DNA of 64,000 nt from Amphimedon queenslandica (lineage: Eukaryota; Porifera; Demospongiae; Haplosclerida; Niphatidae): the NCBI RefSeq assembly GCF_000090795.2, contig NW_003546420.1, positions 56,017 through 120,016 of the forward strand, in the 5' to 3' direction. Of this stretch, positions 48,046-59,500 are shown one piece after another (positions within the stretch are counted from its first letter, which is position 1; each line of letters begins with the position of its first letter). Below the pieces are notes generated by a model. That model was not told the origin of the DNA and ran no database searches. It saw nothing but the letters and a program-made list of their open reading frames with translations. A program made the translations under genes and the position numbers.

Positions 48046-49187
48046 ATGGCTGCCTCCTCTGTAGTGGCCCCTGCAGAAGCAGGGATATACTCTCAGCCTA
48101 CTGGGATCTTTACGGACGAGGAGTTCCTTGAGGCCGCCAAGCAAGTGCAGAACCCAGCCCTGGACGATAGCTGGGAGCTGTTCGTGGAGTGTATGGGGGT
48201 CAAGATATACAGGAAATATAAGGAGGTATGAGGTATATATTCAAATCATTTCATCTTTAATTGATACATGTACATATACTTAGGAATCTGGTCTTTATGA
48301 GTATAAGACTCATGGTATCATGGCGGACCTTGATCCTGAGATATGTGCTATGGTCTACCTGGACTGGCAGTACAGGAAGAAATGGGACACTTATGTATTG
48401 GGTATGGTCAATAGCTGGTGGGCACTCATTAATTAATGGAATGTAATTAGATTTGAAACCAATCAAAGATGAAGCCAGTGGTTTAGATGGACTCTATTGG
48501 GCAGTGGATTATCCCTGGCCAATGTCTGACAGAGATGTATCCAACTCTCTCTTGGCAAGAGAATATGTACATGTACTATTAGTATGACTTCTTCAAGCAG
48601 GACTCACTCTCTCTCTCTCTGTACATATATATTAATATGTATCATGTTTCCTTAGCATTGATGATGTGTTCAGTACACTTTCATCAGGGAGGGTAGGATG
48701 ATGATGGTAGACGGACAGCAGACTTGGGTTGTCATCTGTCGAAGTCGAAAGTTTTCAAATTGTCCAGAAAAGGACGGAATCATTAGAGTAGATGACTTTA
48801 ATCAGTGCTGTGCCATGCAAAGTGATGGAGCAACTGGATCAAAAGGTTGTTATTATTGTTGTTGTTGTCGTTATTGTATAATGAATTGTTTCTTGTTATT
48901 ATGGTGCAGCGTTCATGCATTATTATGATAATCCAAAAGGAATGATACCGGCCATGTTGATCAACTGGGCAGCTAAGGTAACAGTCAATATAATAACTGC
49001 TAGTGTTGTTGGAATTATTATTTATTGATAATTATTTGTATCACAGACTGGTGTTCCAACATTCCTGGATCTAATGCGGACTGCTGTGAAAGGCTACAAG
49101 GATTACTTGAAGAAAGAAGGAAAGGAGAATTATATAGAAGAAGCAAGGAAAGCATGGAGCCAGCACCTCAAGCAGTCCGAACAATAA
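48046..49187 (+). CDS. PCTP: START-domain phosphatidylcholine transfer protein (PCTP-like)
   Basis: The start is MAASSVVAPAEAG (48046), followed by FTDEEFLEAAKQVQNP and WELFVECMGVKIYRKYKE. Further exons give SGLYEYKTHGIMADLDPEIC, YLDWQYRKKWDTYV, LYWAVDYPWPMSDRD, GIIRVDDFNQCCAMQSDG, DNPKGMIPAMLINWAAKTGV and KGYKDYLKKEGKEN, ending HLKQSEQ with TAA at 49185-49187. The blocks align along the whole of human PCTP (STARD2), a lipid carrier for phosphatidylcholine between membranes. Between 48537 and 48690 I could not place the short exon that should follow SDRD (the family has YV and a basic stretch there), so that part of the model is incomplete. The C-terminus is slightly longer than in PCTP. Confidence 0.88.
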
Positions 49188-49380
49188 TTTTTAAAAATAT
49201 TTTAGATTATTTTTATTAGTAATTTATTATTTTAATATTCTATTGCCTTTTACAGATTTATACCAAACAATAATTATGAACAGCAATAGGAGTAGCTTAT
49301 AAATTCCTTTTAACAATAATTATAAAAAAGTTAGTTCATCATCCTTCACTACTATAAGAGGTAGTAGGAATCAATCATGA

Positions 49381-51129
49381 TCAGTACTTGATACTGGCAT
49401 CAAGTGTCGTGAAGTTATTGAAATAACTCTACACAAAGTACACTGATAAACAGAGGGAGAGAGAGTGAGAGGATCATACTGTATAAAGAAGAATTGATTG
49501 GAGGACTCCAGTAGTACAGGCCATCTCTCTGATTGAGTGCATGCTCAACTGTGGGCTGCCAATATCTGGAGAGAGAGAGGAAGAAAGGTGAAAGGAGAGG
49601 GTTATAAAGGGTATTATTCTAACCAACTGTCCTTAGTCCTAGCTTTGCTGATAGTATAGGACCAATGGTTGATCCACAGCTGCTATCATTACGAACAACC
49701 ACCTCCTAATAACGGTATATGTGATAATGTGAGAGAGAGACAGTTCATTCCTAACTTGTAATGGTACTGAAGCTTTCTTAGCTATTTCCCTGAGGATGGA
49801 AGCAGTAATGGCAGTTGTAGCATAGCGTTGATTAGCATTAAGTTTCAATACAGGACCCTAAGGATACAGTACATTATATAGAGGAGGCACACATGGACAG
49901 TATAGTACAGTAGAGAGACACACAAGATGTTATGAGCTTACACCATGAAGGAAAGGGGTGTGGTTATACTCGTGTTTCTCTCTACAAGAAATCAGAAATG
50001 AAATCATAAAATCAAATAATGAATTAATGATGACTCATTACGAATAATTAGGATGAATGGCGTGAGCTTGATCAGCGGAAACAAGAAATGATTTTGGAAT
50101 TGATTCTTCAAAAGCTACAGCTGATCCTCCTAATAATAAATTAATATAATATTAATTATTATTAATGATTATTACCATTTGATATTCTTCTCATTATAAA
50201 TTCAAGCAGAGATGACCCCGCCCCCTGAGCGCTCTGAGACCCAACCTACTCATCAGCCAGTGGATCAACCCATAGCCTAACATTAATAACTAACCTCTTC
50301 ATTATCAAACATTGCTACCATCCTAACATTAGTCTCTTCAGCAAGTGAAGGGAGACTATCAAACAGGCCCTGTTACATACAGTATATATACATGTACATG
50401 TACATGTACATGAATCACGTGTTACCTGTAGGGCAGTGTAGCAATTGAATAAGTTGTCAAGTCTTGGGGCATGAATAAACTCATCCAGAGCACCTCCTAC
50501 CGTCTAATGAATAACAAGAAGAAGAAGAAGAAGAAGAGAACAGAAACTGATCACATGTTGTAGTGATGAACATGAGACACAGACAGTGATAAGGTACAAA
50601 CTGACAGACTAATAGAGTGTATGTGTACATAATAGCAACAAGTTACAGTCACAGGACAATAGAGAGAAGGGGACAATATAACTGATAGTTAACTAACGGC
50701 TGGTTGGGTGTCGGCAAGATGGAGATCAAAATCAAGTACATCTCCAGGACTACACGAGAGGTCTTTACACAGGAGCGTTATCAAATGAGGGGTGTGGTTA
50801 CGTGCCTTCGTTAAAATATAATAACAATGATAACATTGATACGACCTACCACAGACCCAGCTGGACATGAAGATACATCTATCGGCTTCTGAAGCTCCTG
50901 CATTGTTGAAGTAGCTAAAACTGGCAGACTATGAACATAATATAATATAATGATGGAATGCTTGAATGGTGGCTGGTTACATGTGATTCTCCTTGTTAGG
51001 AGCAAACTTGAGATGATCATCACGAGCAAGATGAATGCAGACATTAGGGACACAAAGGATTGGCTTCTTGATATGAACCAGTTTATGCTCCAAACCTTCG
51101 CTGGACTGAGCAGTTCATAATAAAGACAC

Positions 51130-51182
<53 letters not shown>

Positions 51183-52391
51183 ACAACTCCATAGTACTGT
51201 GTAGTTATCAACATAAAAAAACATGTTCTGGATTAGCTTACACGAACAACAACTCGTCCAGCAACTGTCAAGTCCCTGTCAAACCAGGTGTGCCATATCC
51301 CTCCTCCGTAACACTCGACCCCAACCTGGAGGTAACCACAGCGTGAGCGATTAGACCTTGGCTTCACCTAAAGCATCAAATTATAAACTAAAGCACACAT
51401 TAACATTTCAGTGGTTAAATACTTTAAGGCAGGGACTATCAGTGTGGGCTCCAACAGCATTGAAACCATTACCAGGCTTATACTGACCACCTACTGCAAA
51501 CGCAATAATAGTTGAGAAATTATTAACGACAAAATACTAGAGGGAAAAGAGAGAGAGAGAACTTATAAACTATTCTATTACTGTACATGTAAAAAAACAT
51601 GTACATGTACATGTACATGTACATGTACATCAGTCAGATAAAGTACATTTCATATTGTGGGTAATCCTTTTATCAAAGTTCAGTATATGTCTACTTGTGT
51701 ATTTTATCATACCAATCCATTAGGTTTGATCTCCCATGACTCCTTTTCTTTTAATTCAGTAAAATTCCTCTCCATCAGCTGCCTCTTGCATTCCTCAACA
51801 ACTATGAGAAACACAAATATTATGACACAATACATCACAGGGTATTTTTCAAAATTTTGGCATTTTCTTAAAATGGCCGTAACTTGAAAAATTGAAGTCG
51901 GAATCAGCTCAAACTTTCTACACAGCATAAGGACATCAATATGTATCAGAAAATGTAATAAAAATTGGGGGTGATTTCGGAGCCATTTTTTTGGAAAAAA
52001 CCATGGACTATAGCCTTGGGTATTTTTCAAAATTTTGGCATTTTCTTAAAATGGCTGTAACTTGAAAAATTGAAGTCGGAATCAGCTCAAACTTTCTACA
52101 CAGCATAAGGACATCAATATGTATCAGAAAATGTAATAAAAATTGGGGGTGATTTCGGAGCCATTTTTGTTAAAATCATGGACTATAGTACAGGGTATTT
52201 TTCAGAAATTCGTCTCAATGCAAAATGTTAAGTCAACAGCTGTGCCTTACCATGATAAGGAGAGGGTCCTTTATTAACAAAGTCAATAAGTCCTTCAGCA
52301 GATTTCAACACAGCAGCCTGTAAAAGAGTAACATCAACAAACTACAAATAAATTATCTTTCCCTAACTCTGTCTAGTTTGAAGGCAGCCAT
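49381..52391 (-). CDS. DNPEP: Aspartyl aminopeptidase (peptidase M18)
   Basis: Minus strand, from MAAFKLDR (52391) to the TGA at 49381-49383. The blocks are [50 protein letters not shown] (about 51480-51430, with the metal-binding His and Asp); VAMFDNEEV (about 50320, the Glu-Glu catalytic and metal site); [38 protein letters not shown]; and [21 protein letters not shown] last small exon ends [10 protein letters not shown]18 enzymes are cytosolic, two-zinc, dodecameric aminopeptidases that remove N-terminal acidic residues. All metal ligands that I can locate are present. One intron (51840-52210) carries two inverted units of the dispersed repeat. Confidence 0.95.
51129..51180 (+). repeat. 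(TAA)n microsatellite in DNPEP intron
   Basis: About 50 bp of perfect TAA repeat. Confidence 0.95.
51590..51632 (+). repeat. (TACATG)n array in DNPEP intron
   Basis: At least five copies of the self-complementary hexamer TACATG in a row after 'aaaaaacatg'. Confidence 0.93.
51838..52205 (-). repeat. Two inverted tandem units of dispersed repeat (subtype B) in DNPEP intron
   Basis: Two nearly identical units of about 180 bp run from 'cagggtatttttcaaaattt' through 'aaaatggc(c/t)gtaacttgaaa' and 'aatcagctcaaactttctac' to 'gatttcggagccattttt'. Their close match suggests a recent duplication. Confidence 0.95.
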
Positions 52392-52541
52392 TTTGATTTA
52401 TGGGCGTGGTCTTTATCAGACCCACCCATTACATTTTTGGCGCACCTTTCACCATGTGAGTCGTGATAAAATCTCTTTTATCAAGAGAAAGGTAATTCCA
52501 ATAGATAAATTACTATATTTTATTTGCTTTTTAGAAATTAA
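52392..52541. promoter_or_regulatory. Divergent promoter DNPEP/MBD5-6
   Basis: The 150 bp between the two start codons begins, on the DNPEP side, with 'aggcagccattttgatt', which again contains a GCCATTTT (AAAATGGC) motif like that in the CECR2/NAT10 interval. It is probably a shared promoter. Confidence 0.5.
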
Positions 52542-55500
52542 ATGGAGTCTCTATCAAACTCATCAGTGATTGTGCCCCACGGCTGGCAAAGATTGGTGGA
52601 GAAGGGGCGTGTCTTTTACATCAGGTACGTACAGCAATTATTTTCATTTATGTTAAATATAATTAATGTTTATTACATGTAGTCCTGACAATAGAGCTCT
52701 CCGCTCTCGTGAAGAGGTTCTTAATTATTTGACGTCAGCTGGTACCTGTAAGTGTGGCCTTAGATGTCCTTTCATGTTAGACGATGTCTTTAACTTTGAC
52801 CCTAGCATTATCGGCCTTCCTGACAACATTCCCTTCACTTCTAACTCGCTGTGTTCCGTGAAGCCACACCTCACTCTTCATAAAGTGAAGAGACGTCCTC
52901 CGACACAAAAAACTCAATCTAAACCCAAACCATTCTCCTCCAGTAAATCAATTAAAAAACCACCTGTCCTTTCCCCTCCTTTCTCTCTCCCTCCTATTCC
53001 TCCTCGTTCTACTAATAAAGTATCAAAACCGACTGACCCAAAGACCACACCAATCTCTAATCTAGTTGGTCCTAGTTCTCGGGGCCCCTCTCCAGCTGGT
53101 AGTGTCGTCCACACTAATGTCTCATACCCTGTCTTGAACCTTCACGCTTTGGTTAGTCACATCACAACAGCAACTTCAACTAAAAGCAACACTACCACTT
53201 CTACTAGCATATCACTCCCTTGGCTAATGAACGCCATTCAGAAGCAACGCTCAGTGTCTCCGTCATCAGTCCCCACCCCCTCCTCCTCCTCCTCTCCTGG
53301 TGCTTCTAACTCTCTCTCTCAGATCCTTCTTGTCTCTTCTCCTACTCCTAAACTTTCAGTTCCTCTTGTAACTTCTTCTCCTAATTCTATGCCGTCTCTC
53401 TCTAAAAAGAAGCTACTTCCCAAGAAACCTGCCCTATCTAGCGTTGAAGGATTCTCTCCACCAGTTTCCCATACAAGTACATCAACTGGGAACATCCTGT
53501 CTGATGATGCTGGTGCTAATTCTTTGCAAGAAATGAGCAGTAGCCAGTCACTCTCAAGCTCTTTGTCTTCATCTCTCCCAATTGAAATGATCAATGAGAG
53601 TTTGAAGAATTGTGATAGTAACAGTGTGGAAGGGATGGATCTTACTGGAGGAGATATGTCTGACAGGGAAGGTCCCTTTACAGCTGAGAAAGATGATGTT
53701 ATTGATAAGAATGCTGGCTCTGATTTGGAAGGAGGAGCTTATCTTCAAAAGGTGGAGAAGGTGGCAAACGAGTTCTTTCGTTCTCAGGAGAACATGAACA
53801 ACAACAGCACGAGTGAGGAACATGAACCAGTTCCTTTCTGTAGCTCACTAGTAATGACTCACAACCCCCAGGAACCCACTGCCCCTCCTACTCTAAGTGT
53901 AGAGAACCCAAATGACCTGTCAGAGTCACAATTTGGGATCTTACCTTTGGACGAACAGAATAAGCTAACTGAGGACTCAACTAGTGCAGTGGAGGAAAGG
54001 GACAATGAAGAGGAGACTGTTCCTCCAGTCAGTGAAGGCTATTCCGCTCAGGAGTCTTTTGTAAGGAATGATGATGAGTTGTCAAGCAATATCAATGTAA
54101 GAAATGAAGGTCAGCCATTAATTGATTTGCAACGAGAAGAAGGAAAGGAGAATGAACAAGAGAATCCTGAGCTAGCTAATGAAGAACCAACTAATGAACA
54201 AAATGAATTACCACCAACCCGACAGGAGGAGGACATAGGGGAAGGAATAAAGCAACCAGAACTGACAGAACAAGAGAATATAACAACTGATGCAAGGTCA
54301 GCAGAGGATAAAGGAACTAGAGAAGAAATGGAAGAGGAGATATCCCAACGGCAAGTTATGATGAACACTGACAATGAAGAGAAGGGACAGGCCTCTAGCA
54401 GCAATGTGTGTAAGGGTTTAGTCCACACACTAGGACATGATGAGAGCAAAGGGCAAAGGGAGAGGGTAAAAGATGAGGAGGAGGAAGGAAAGAAAGAAGA
54501 TACTGAGTTTATGAAGAAAGAGTGCAATGAATCAGTAAAGGAGTGCAGCTTAGAGTCAGAAGGTCATTCAGGAGGCATACAAACTGATAGGCCAGAGGAG
54601 GAGAGTGAGTGTATAGTATCAGCTAAAGGTGAGTTACCATATAAGGAGGAGGAAGGGACCCAGTCTCCAGTGGATAAGGAAGACTCTATTGTAATGAAAG
54701 GACAGGAAGACCCCAGCAGTAGTGCAGAAACAACTAATAATAATAATAATGAAGAGACGACTGGCAGTACTAATGAGAGAGACTCTCAGCAATGTCAACC
54801 AGAGCAGCTAATGGAGGACATAGACATTGTACCAATTCAACTCATAGAGAACACTAGTATCGAACCATTGCTGGGTTCAGCTGAAGAACAAAATACTCAC
54901 CAGAATATAGGGAAAGCGACATTGGAAGATGGCCCATCACTTGATAAGGGAAACATTACTGCTAGTGGTGAAGATCAAGACAGCATTCCTCATACATTAA
55001 AGGAAACAGAGGCAGTCATTGATGATGAAGCAGCTTTGGATAACAAAACAAGGAAACAGACACAGAGGAAAAGAAAGAGAACTGGTGCCAAAACGAATCC
55101 TAAACCCAAGCCAGATGAAGAAGATGGTCTTGAACCTTCATCAGATCAGAATGAAGAAAAGAAACCCGTTACTGCTGATACTTATGATATTGAAATGGAC
55201 TTCATTACTCAAGATGATGAAAATGTCAGCAGTTCAGACCAGGAAGACACCTATTATCCGGATAAAGAATTAACAACTTTCCCTAGAGACTATCACCTCC
55301 GTGGCAGTGCGACCCCACCCACTGATAGTCCTGTTGAAGCTAAGAGAGCAAAGAAAGGAAGGAAGTTTGGAAGAGCTGGGTCTTCTGATGGAACAACCAG
55401 CAGGAAAAGGAAGCCTAGCGGAAAGCCGAAATCAAGAAGTTTACCATCATCAGTCTCTGGTAACAGAGCCTCATCATCGGAGACTGTGCACAGCGGAGAA

Positions 55501-56263
55501 GGGAAGAGGATAGGAAGGAAGAGGAGGGGGTTTGAACATGATGCCATCAGATGGAGCACCAGAAGAATCCATAAGAGACACTGCAGAGAGGTGGGTGAGA
55601 GAGAAGCCATATCAGGTAATGGAGGGTCACCTGATAGTGTGTTTAGTGGCATTCAATCACCTACTGATATTCCATTACTGGGTGGACCCTCCTCTACTCA
55701 TGATAAAGGTGGTCAGGCTGCACTTCATAGTGTTGTGGCTAGGAAGAGAATGAGATCCTTCAGTCCTCAGAGCAACTCTGAGGAATCATGTCTCGTTGAA
55801 GACTCACAGTCAGTTTCTCAGCACACGAAAGGCAACAAAGAGAAACTGATAGTTTCCATATCTCGTAAAAGCCTCCCAATGTTCACTAGTTATTACACCA
55901 TCAGGTGCCGTCCTTTTGTGATAGGGGATATTGTCTGGGCCAGAGCTCCACAGCTTCCTTATTGGCCAGGGAAGATCATATCACATAAAGACTGGAAGCA
56001 GCATAAGCTAAAGCCTGCTCCTAAAGCTCAGGTTGGAATTATATTTTTGTGGCGTTTAATTTTGTTTTAATTTTATGTTACAGGTGTGGGTGAAATGGTT
56101 TGATACAGAGGAATCAGTTAGTTTGGTGGATCACTCTAACATTAGAGACATCAGCGAGGGGCTTAGTTCAGTCTCCAAGATGAAAAAGGAAAGAAAAAGA
56201 TTGAAATTGGAGAATGCCATTGCCCTGGCCATGAAAGAATACAATAAAAAGAATAATGATTGA
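52542..56263 (+). CDS. MBD5/6: Methyl-CpG-binding-domain protein of MBD5/MBD6 type with PWWP domain
   Basis: Exon 1 (from 52542) encodes MESLSNSSVIVPHGWQRLVE and YIR. It splices at tacatgtag to SPDNRALRSREEVLNYLTSA, GTCKCGLRCPFMLDDVFNFD. That is the short MBD of MBD5/6, with the GTCKCGL signature. A very long exon (about 52681-56031) follows, with a Ser/Pro-rich half, a Glu-rich half and several basic clusters (RKRKRTGAK, GRKRRGFEHD) likely to be nuclear signals. The C-terminal PWWP domain is VIGDIVWARAPQLPYWPGKI, completed in the last exon (56084-56263) by VWVKWFDTEESVSLVD and a helix. Mammalian MBD5/6 are not thought to bind methylated CpG strongly; they associate with the PR-DUB deubiquitinase. 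The total is about 1,230 residues, consistent with the family. Confidence 0.93.
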
Positions 56264-56599
56264 ATTTATAATGTTGAAAATTATTAGCCCAATATGTGTT
56301 TTACGGAGGTAGCCGGAAAGCGAACGGAAATATGTATTATTATTCACGATTCACTTCCTGTCTCATTATTGACCACTTGCAAATGGCGACTGCGTCTTCT
56401 CAGAGGAGAAGGAACCAGTTTACTAAACCGCAGACTGCACAGCTGTAAGAGCTCTTACACACTTATTAGAGGGATCAGGCTAAAGGGGGATGACAGCACT
56501 ATCCGTCTGAGTTGCCAAGAGTCAATCAAAGTAGAGAGAGCCTAGTTTTTAGGCCAAAATCTTTAAGGTGTCGGGAGGCGAGTCCAGCAATCATCCGCC
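56264..56599. promoter_or_regulatory. MBD5-6 3' end and EPC promoter/5' UTR
   Basis: A 336-bp tandem (same-strand) spacer. It includes aaatggcgactgcg near 56380. No supported coding region is seen. Confidence 0.45.
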
Positions 56600-59500
56600 A
56601 TGAGCAAGGTGTCGTTTCGGGCCCGTGCCCTCGACTCCAACAAGCCATTACCCGTATATACTGAGGATGAGCTACCAGACCTTGCTGAATACGTCCCCAT
56701 CAACCGGGCTGTCCCTCAGCTCCCCACTGGAATGGAGAAAGAAGAAGAAGCAGTATGTTCTTTTCCACTTCCTGCCTTCTGGCCGCCATTTTTAAAATGG
56801 CGGACTACTTGTAAAGAGAGTTTTTTCTAATTTTGAGCAATTTGGTGTTGTTTATTATCTAAAAGTATCATGGATACTAGCAAAATTGCTTTTTGTATTT
56901 TAAATGGGCCATATTTCTTTTAAATTGTGTACATTTCAACTACCAACAGTGTCGTTTGTACTTAATTAAAGATTACTCCATAATAATGAACCTATTTAAG
57001 AGTCACTTTTTGAATTGCTAGTTTACTTATTTGTAACGATTCAGTTATTTAAGCTTATTGCAACTATAACCTTTTTATATAGTTAAACAATTGGACCTCT
57101 CATTTTAAATATTTAATTTTCAATTACAGGAGAGACATCTTCAAAGAGTCATCAATGCTCGTCAGAACTTCAGCGAGTCAGGGAAGTCAATAGTAATCCC
57201 AATACCAGAGGCAACGATACCAGTCCATCACTATCCATCAATTTATACCACATCATCAACTGTACCTTTATACTACATTAGAGTACCTGGTAAGCTTAGC
57301 ATTGATACTTCTTGAAATTGTCTTTACTAATCAAGGACCTTTAGCTTAAGCTTGCTTTGCAATACTACTTATGTATCAGCAATTCAGCATTGCTTTATAA
57401 TCTACATGTATATGGTATCATCTTCAAATTTCAGAATGGAATAGTATGAGCTTTCACTGTGTGTGTGTGGTACCTTTACAGTAATGAGAAATGAGATACC
57501 TCCATATTGAATCTGATTTGTGTTGGCATAGTATTTTTGGGATTGGTGTCTTTTTGTTTAGATAATGACATTTTATAGACTCTAGACTATTAAGAATTCC
57601 AATGAGCATGTAGTGTCTGTATCATGAAATGTTTTTTGCTCATTGTATCCATTGTCTATCAAGCTCTTGAGATCATGATTCGTGTTGTGTCTGTAGGTTT
57701 AGGTTTACGCGAAGACATACCGGATTATGACTTAGACTCAGAAGATGAGGAATGGCTCAACGCCCAGTCAAAGGAAAGGGTAAGCGTGTGTATGTGTACT
57801 GCTGTTCTATAAATAGCAACTGATGGCTTGAGCTATTTATAGAATAATAATGAGCCAAGTTATAGTACATGTATTATTAATATTATTATTAATATTTATT
57901 ATTATTATTATTTTTTTTTTTTTATTATAGCCATTGTCACCTACTCACTTTGAGAGGATGATGGACAAACTTGAGAAAGGAAGTGGAAATACCGTAAGTA
58001 TAATATACTGTACATGTACATGTATATCAATCCGTCTATAACTGTAATTCGCTGTTACCCCAAGCATTAAGTGCATTTACTGTATAGTCATCCCTTGGAA
58101 TGCTCCAGTGGTTAGTGACTAGTGTAGGTTGTGGTCATAGTGTTAGTTTAATATAATTATTAGTCACTCATCTATCCAGTCCTTGTATATACACAACACT
58201 GATAGTAGCAGGCATCTAGTCTACTACATGAATAACTAGTAGGTACTATTGAGGCTATAGTAAATGACTGATGGCTGTAGCTATCACGTTACACTGTACA
58301 CTCTCTGTTGGTTCTGTTTTAGGTTCTGTCAGAACATGATGCTCAGTTTCTGTTGAAGGACGAGCAGGATCTTGTAATGGCTGTCTATGACTACTGGCTT
58401 GCTAAGAGATTAAGACTTGTAAATATAGCCTGTGTGGTTTATTTTAATTAACAAACAAACGATAGGGTCGCTCTCTCATTCCCTCAGTTCGTAACGAGAG
58501 GAGGGATGGAACCAGCTCCTCCAATCCTTATCTTGCCTTTAGGAAAAGAACTGAAAAGATGCAAACAAGAAAAGTATTAATAATTAATAATTAATTAATT
58601 GATTGATTAATTAATGAATCTGTCTTGTCATTAGAATCGAAAGAATGATGAACAAGCTTTTACTCATATGCTAAAATTGAAACGAGATCTTTCTAAAGCC
58701 ATGTAAGTCAATCTGTCTGCCATCTTGTAATGGGTGTGGTTTTGGTCAGAAATATTGTACTGATATACATGTACATGTATTTCCTCAGGACATTAGTGGA
58801 GTTGGTGAGGGACAGAGAAGTGAAGAAGAATGAGTTGGATCATTGCTACGCTGATATATTTCGTAAAAGATATCAACTGGAGGATTGGAGTGGGTCTTTA
58901 CTGTCAACTCTGCGGCCTATGGCCACACCTACTTCTGGTGGGCGTCACTTATCAGTAGTTGATGGTCATTGGGACAATAAAAGTCTTTCATTAAAAGTAA
59001 GTAAGGAACCTTTTAATGTCACCTGAACTGGGTGGTACTATAGTACAGGGATAGCTACACCTCCTTTATTATTAATTATTATATTTGTTAGGTTGATGGT
59101 CTTGAAGATCCTAGAGTAATCGGGTAAGTGTTTTAGATAGAGCCGTAGGATTGTGATATTCATAAGTTGCAATATGTACACATTTACAATGTTACACTGT
59201 GTTATATACTCTACTGTATAATGTACTGTGTACTGTACTGTATAATGTATTGTATGCTGTACTGTATAATGTACTGTGTACTGTACTGTATAATGTATTG
59301 TATGCTGTAGGTCCAAGAAGAAGAGGAAAAAGAAGCTGTTCCCAATGGTACATGTATAAATTAATTCATTTTATTATTATTTATTTATTATTAGATTACG
59401 GTTGATTCTGAGTTACCTTTGACTCCATCCCTCCCTCTTGATAAAATACAAAAAGAACAATCAACCAAATTCTTGCATATTGATGAGGTTTGTCCCCCCT

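Noticed and set aside
59199-59405. Frame with a repeated LYNVLCTVLYNVLYAV pattern
   Set aside because: It is translation of the minisatellite in an EPC intron.
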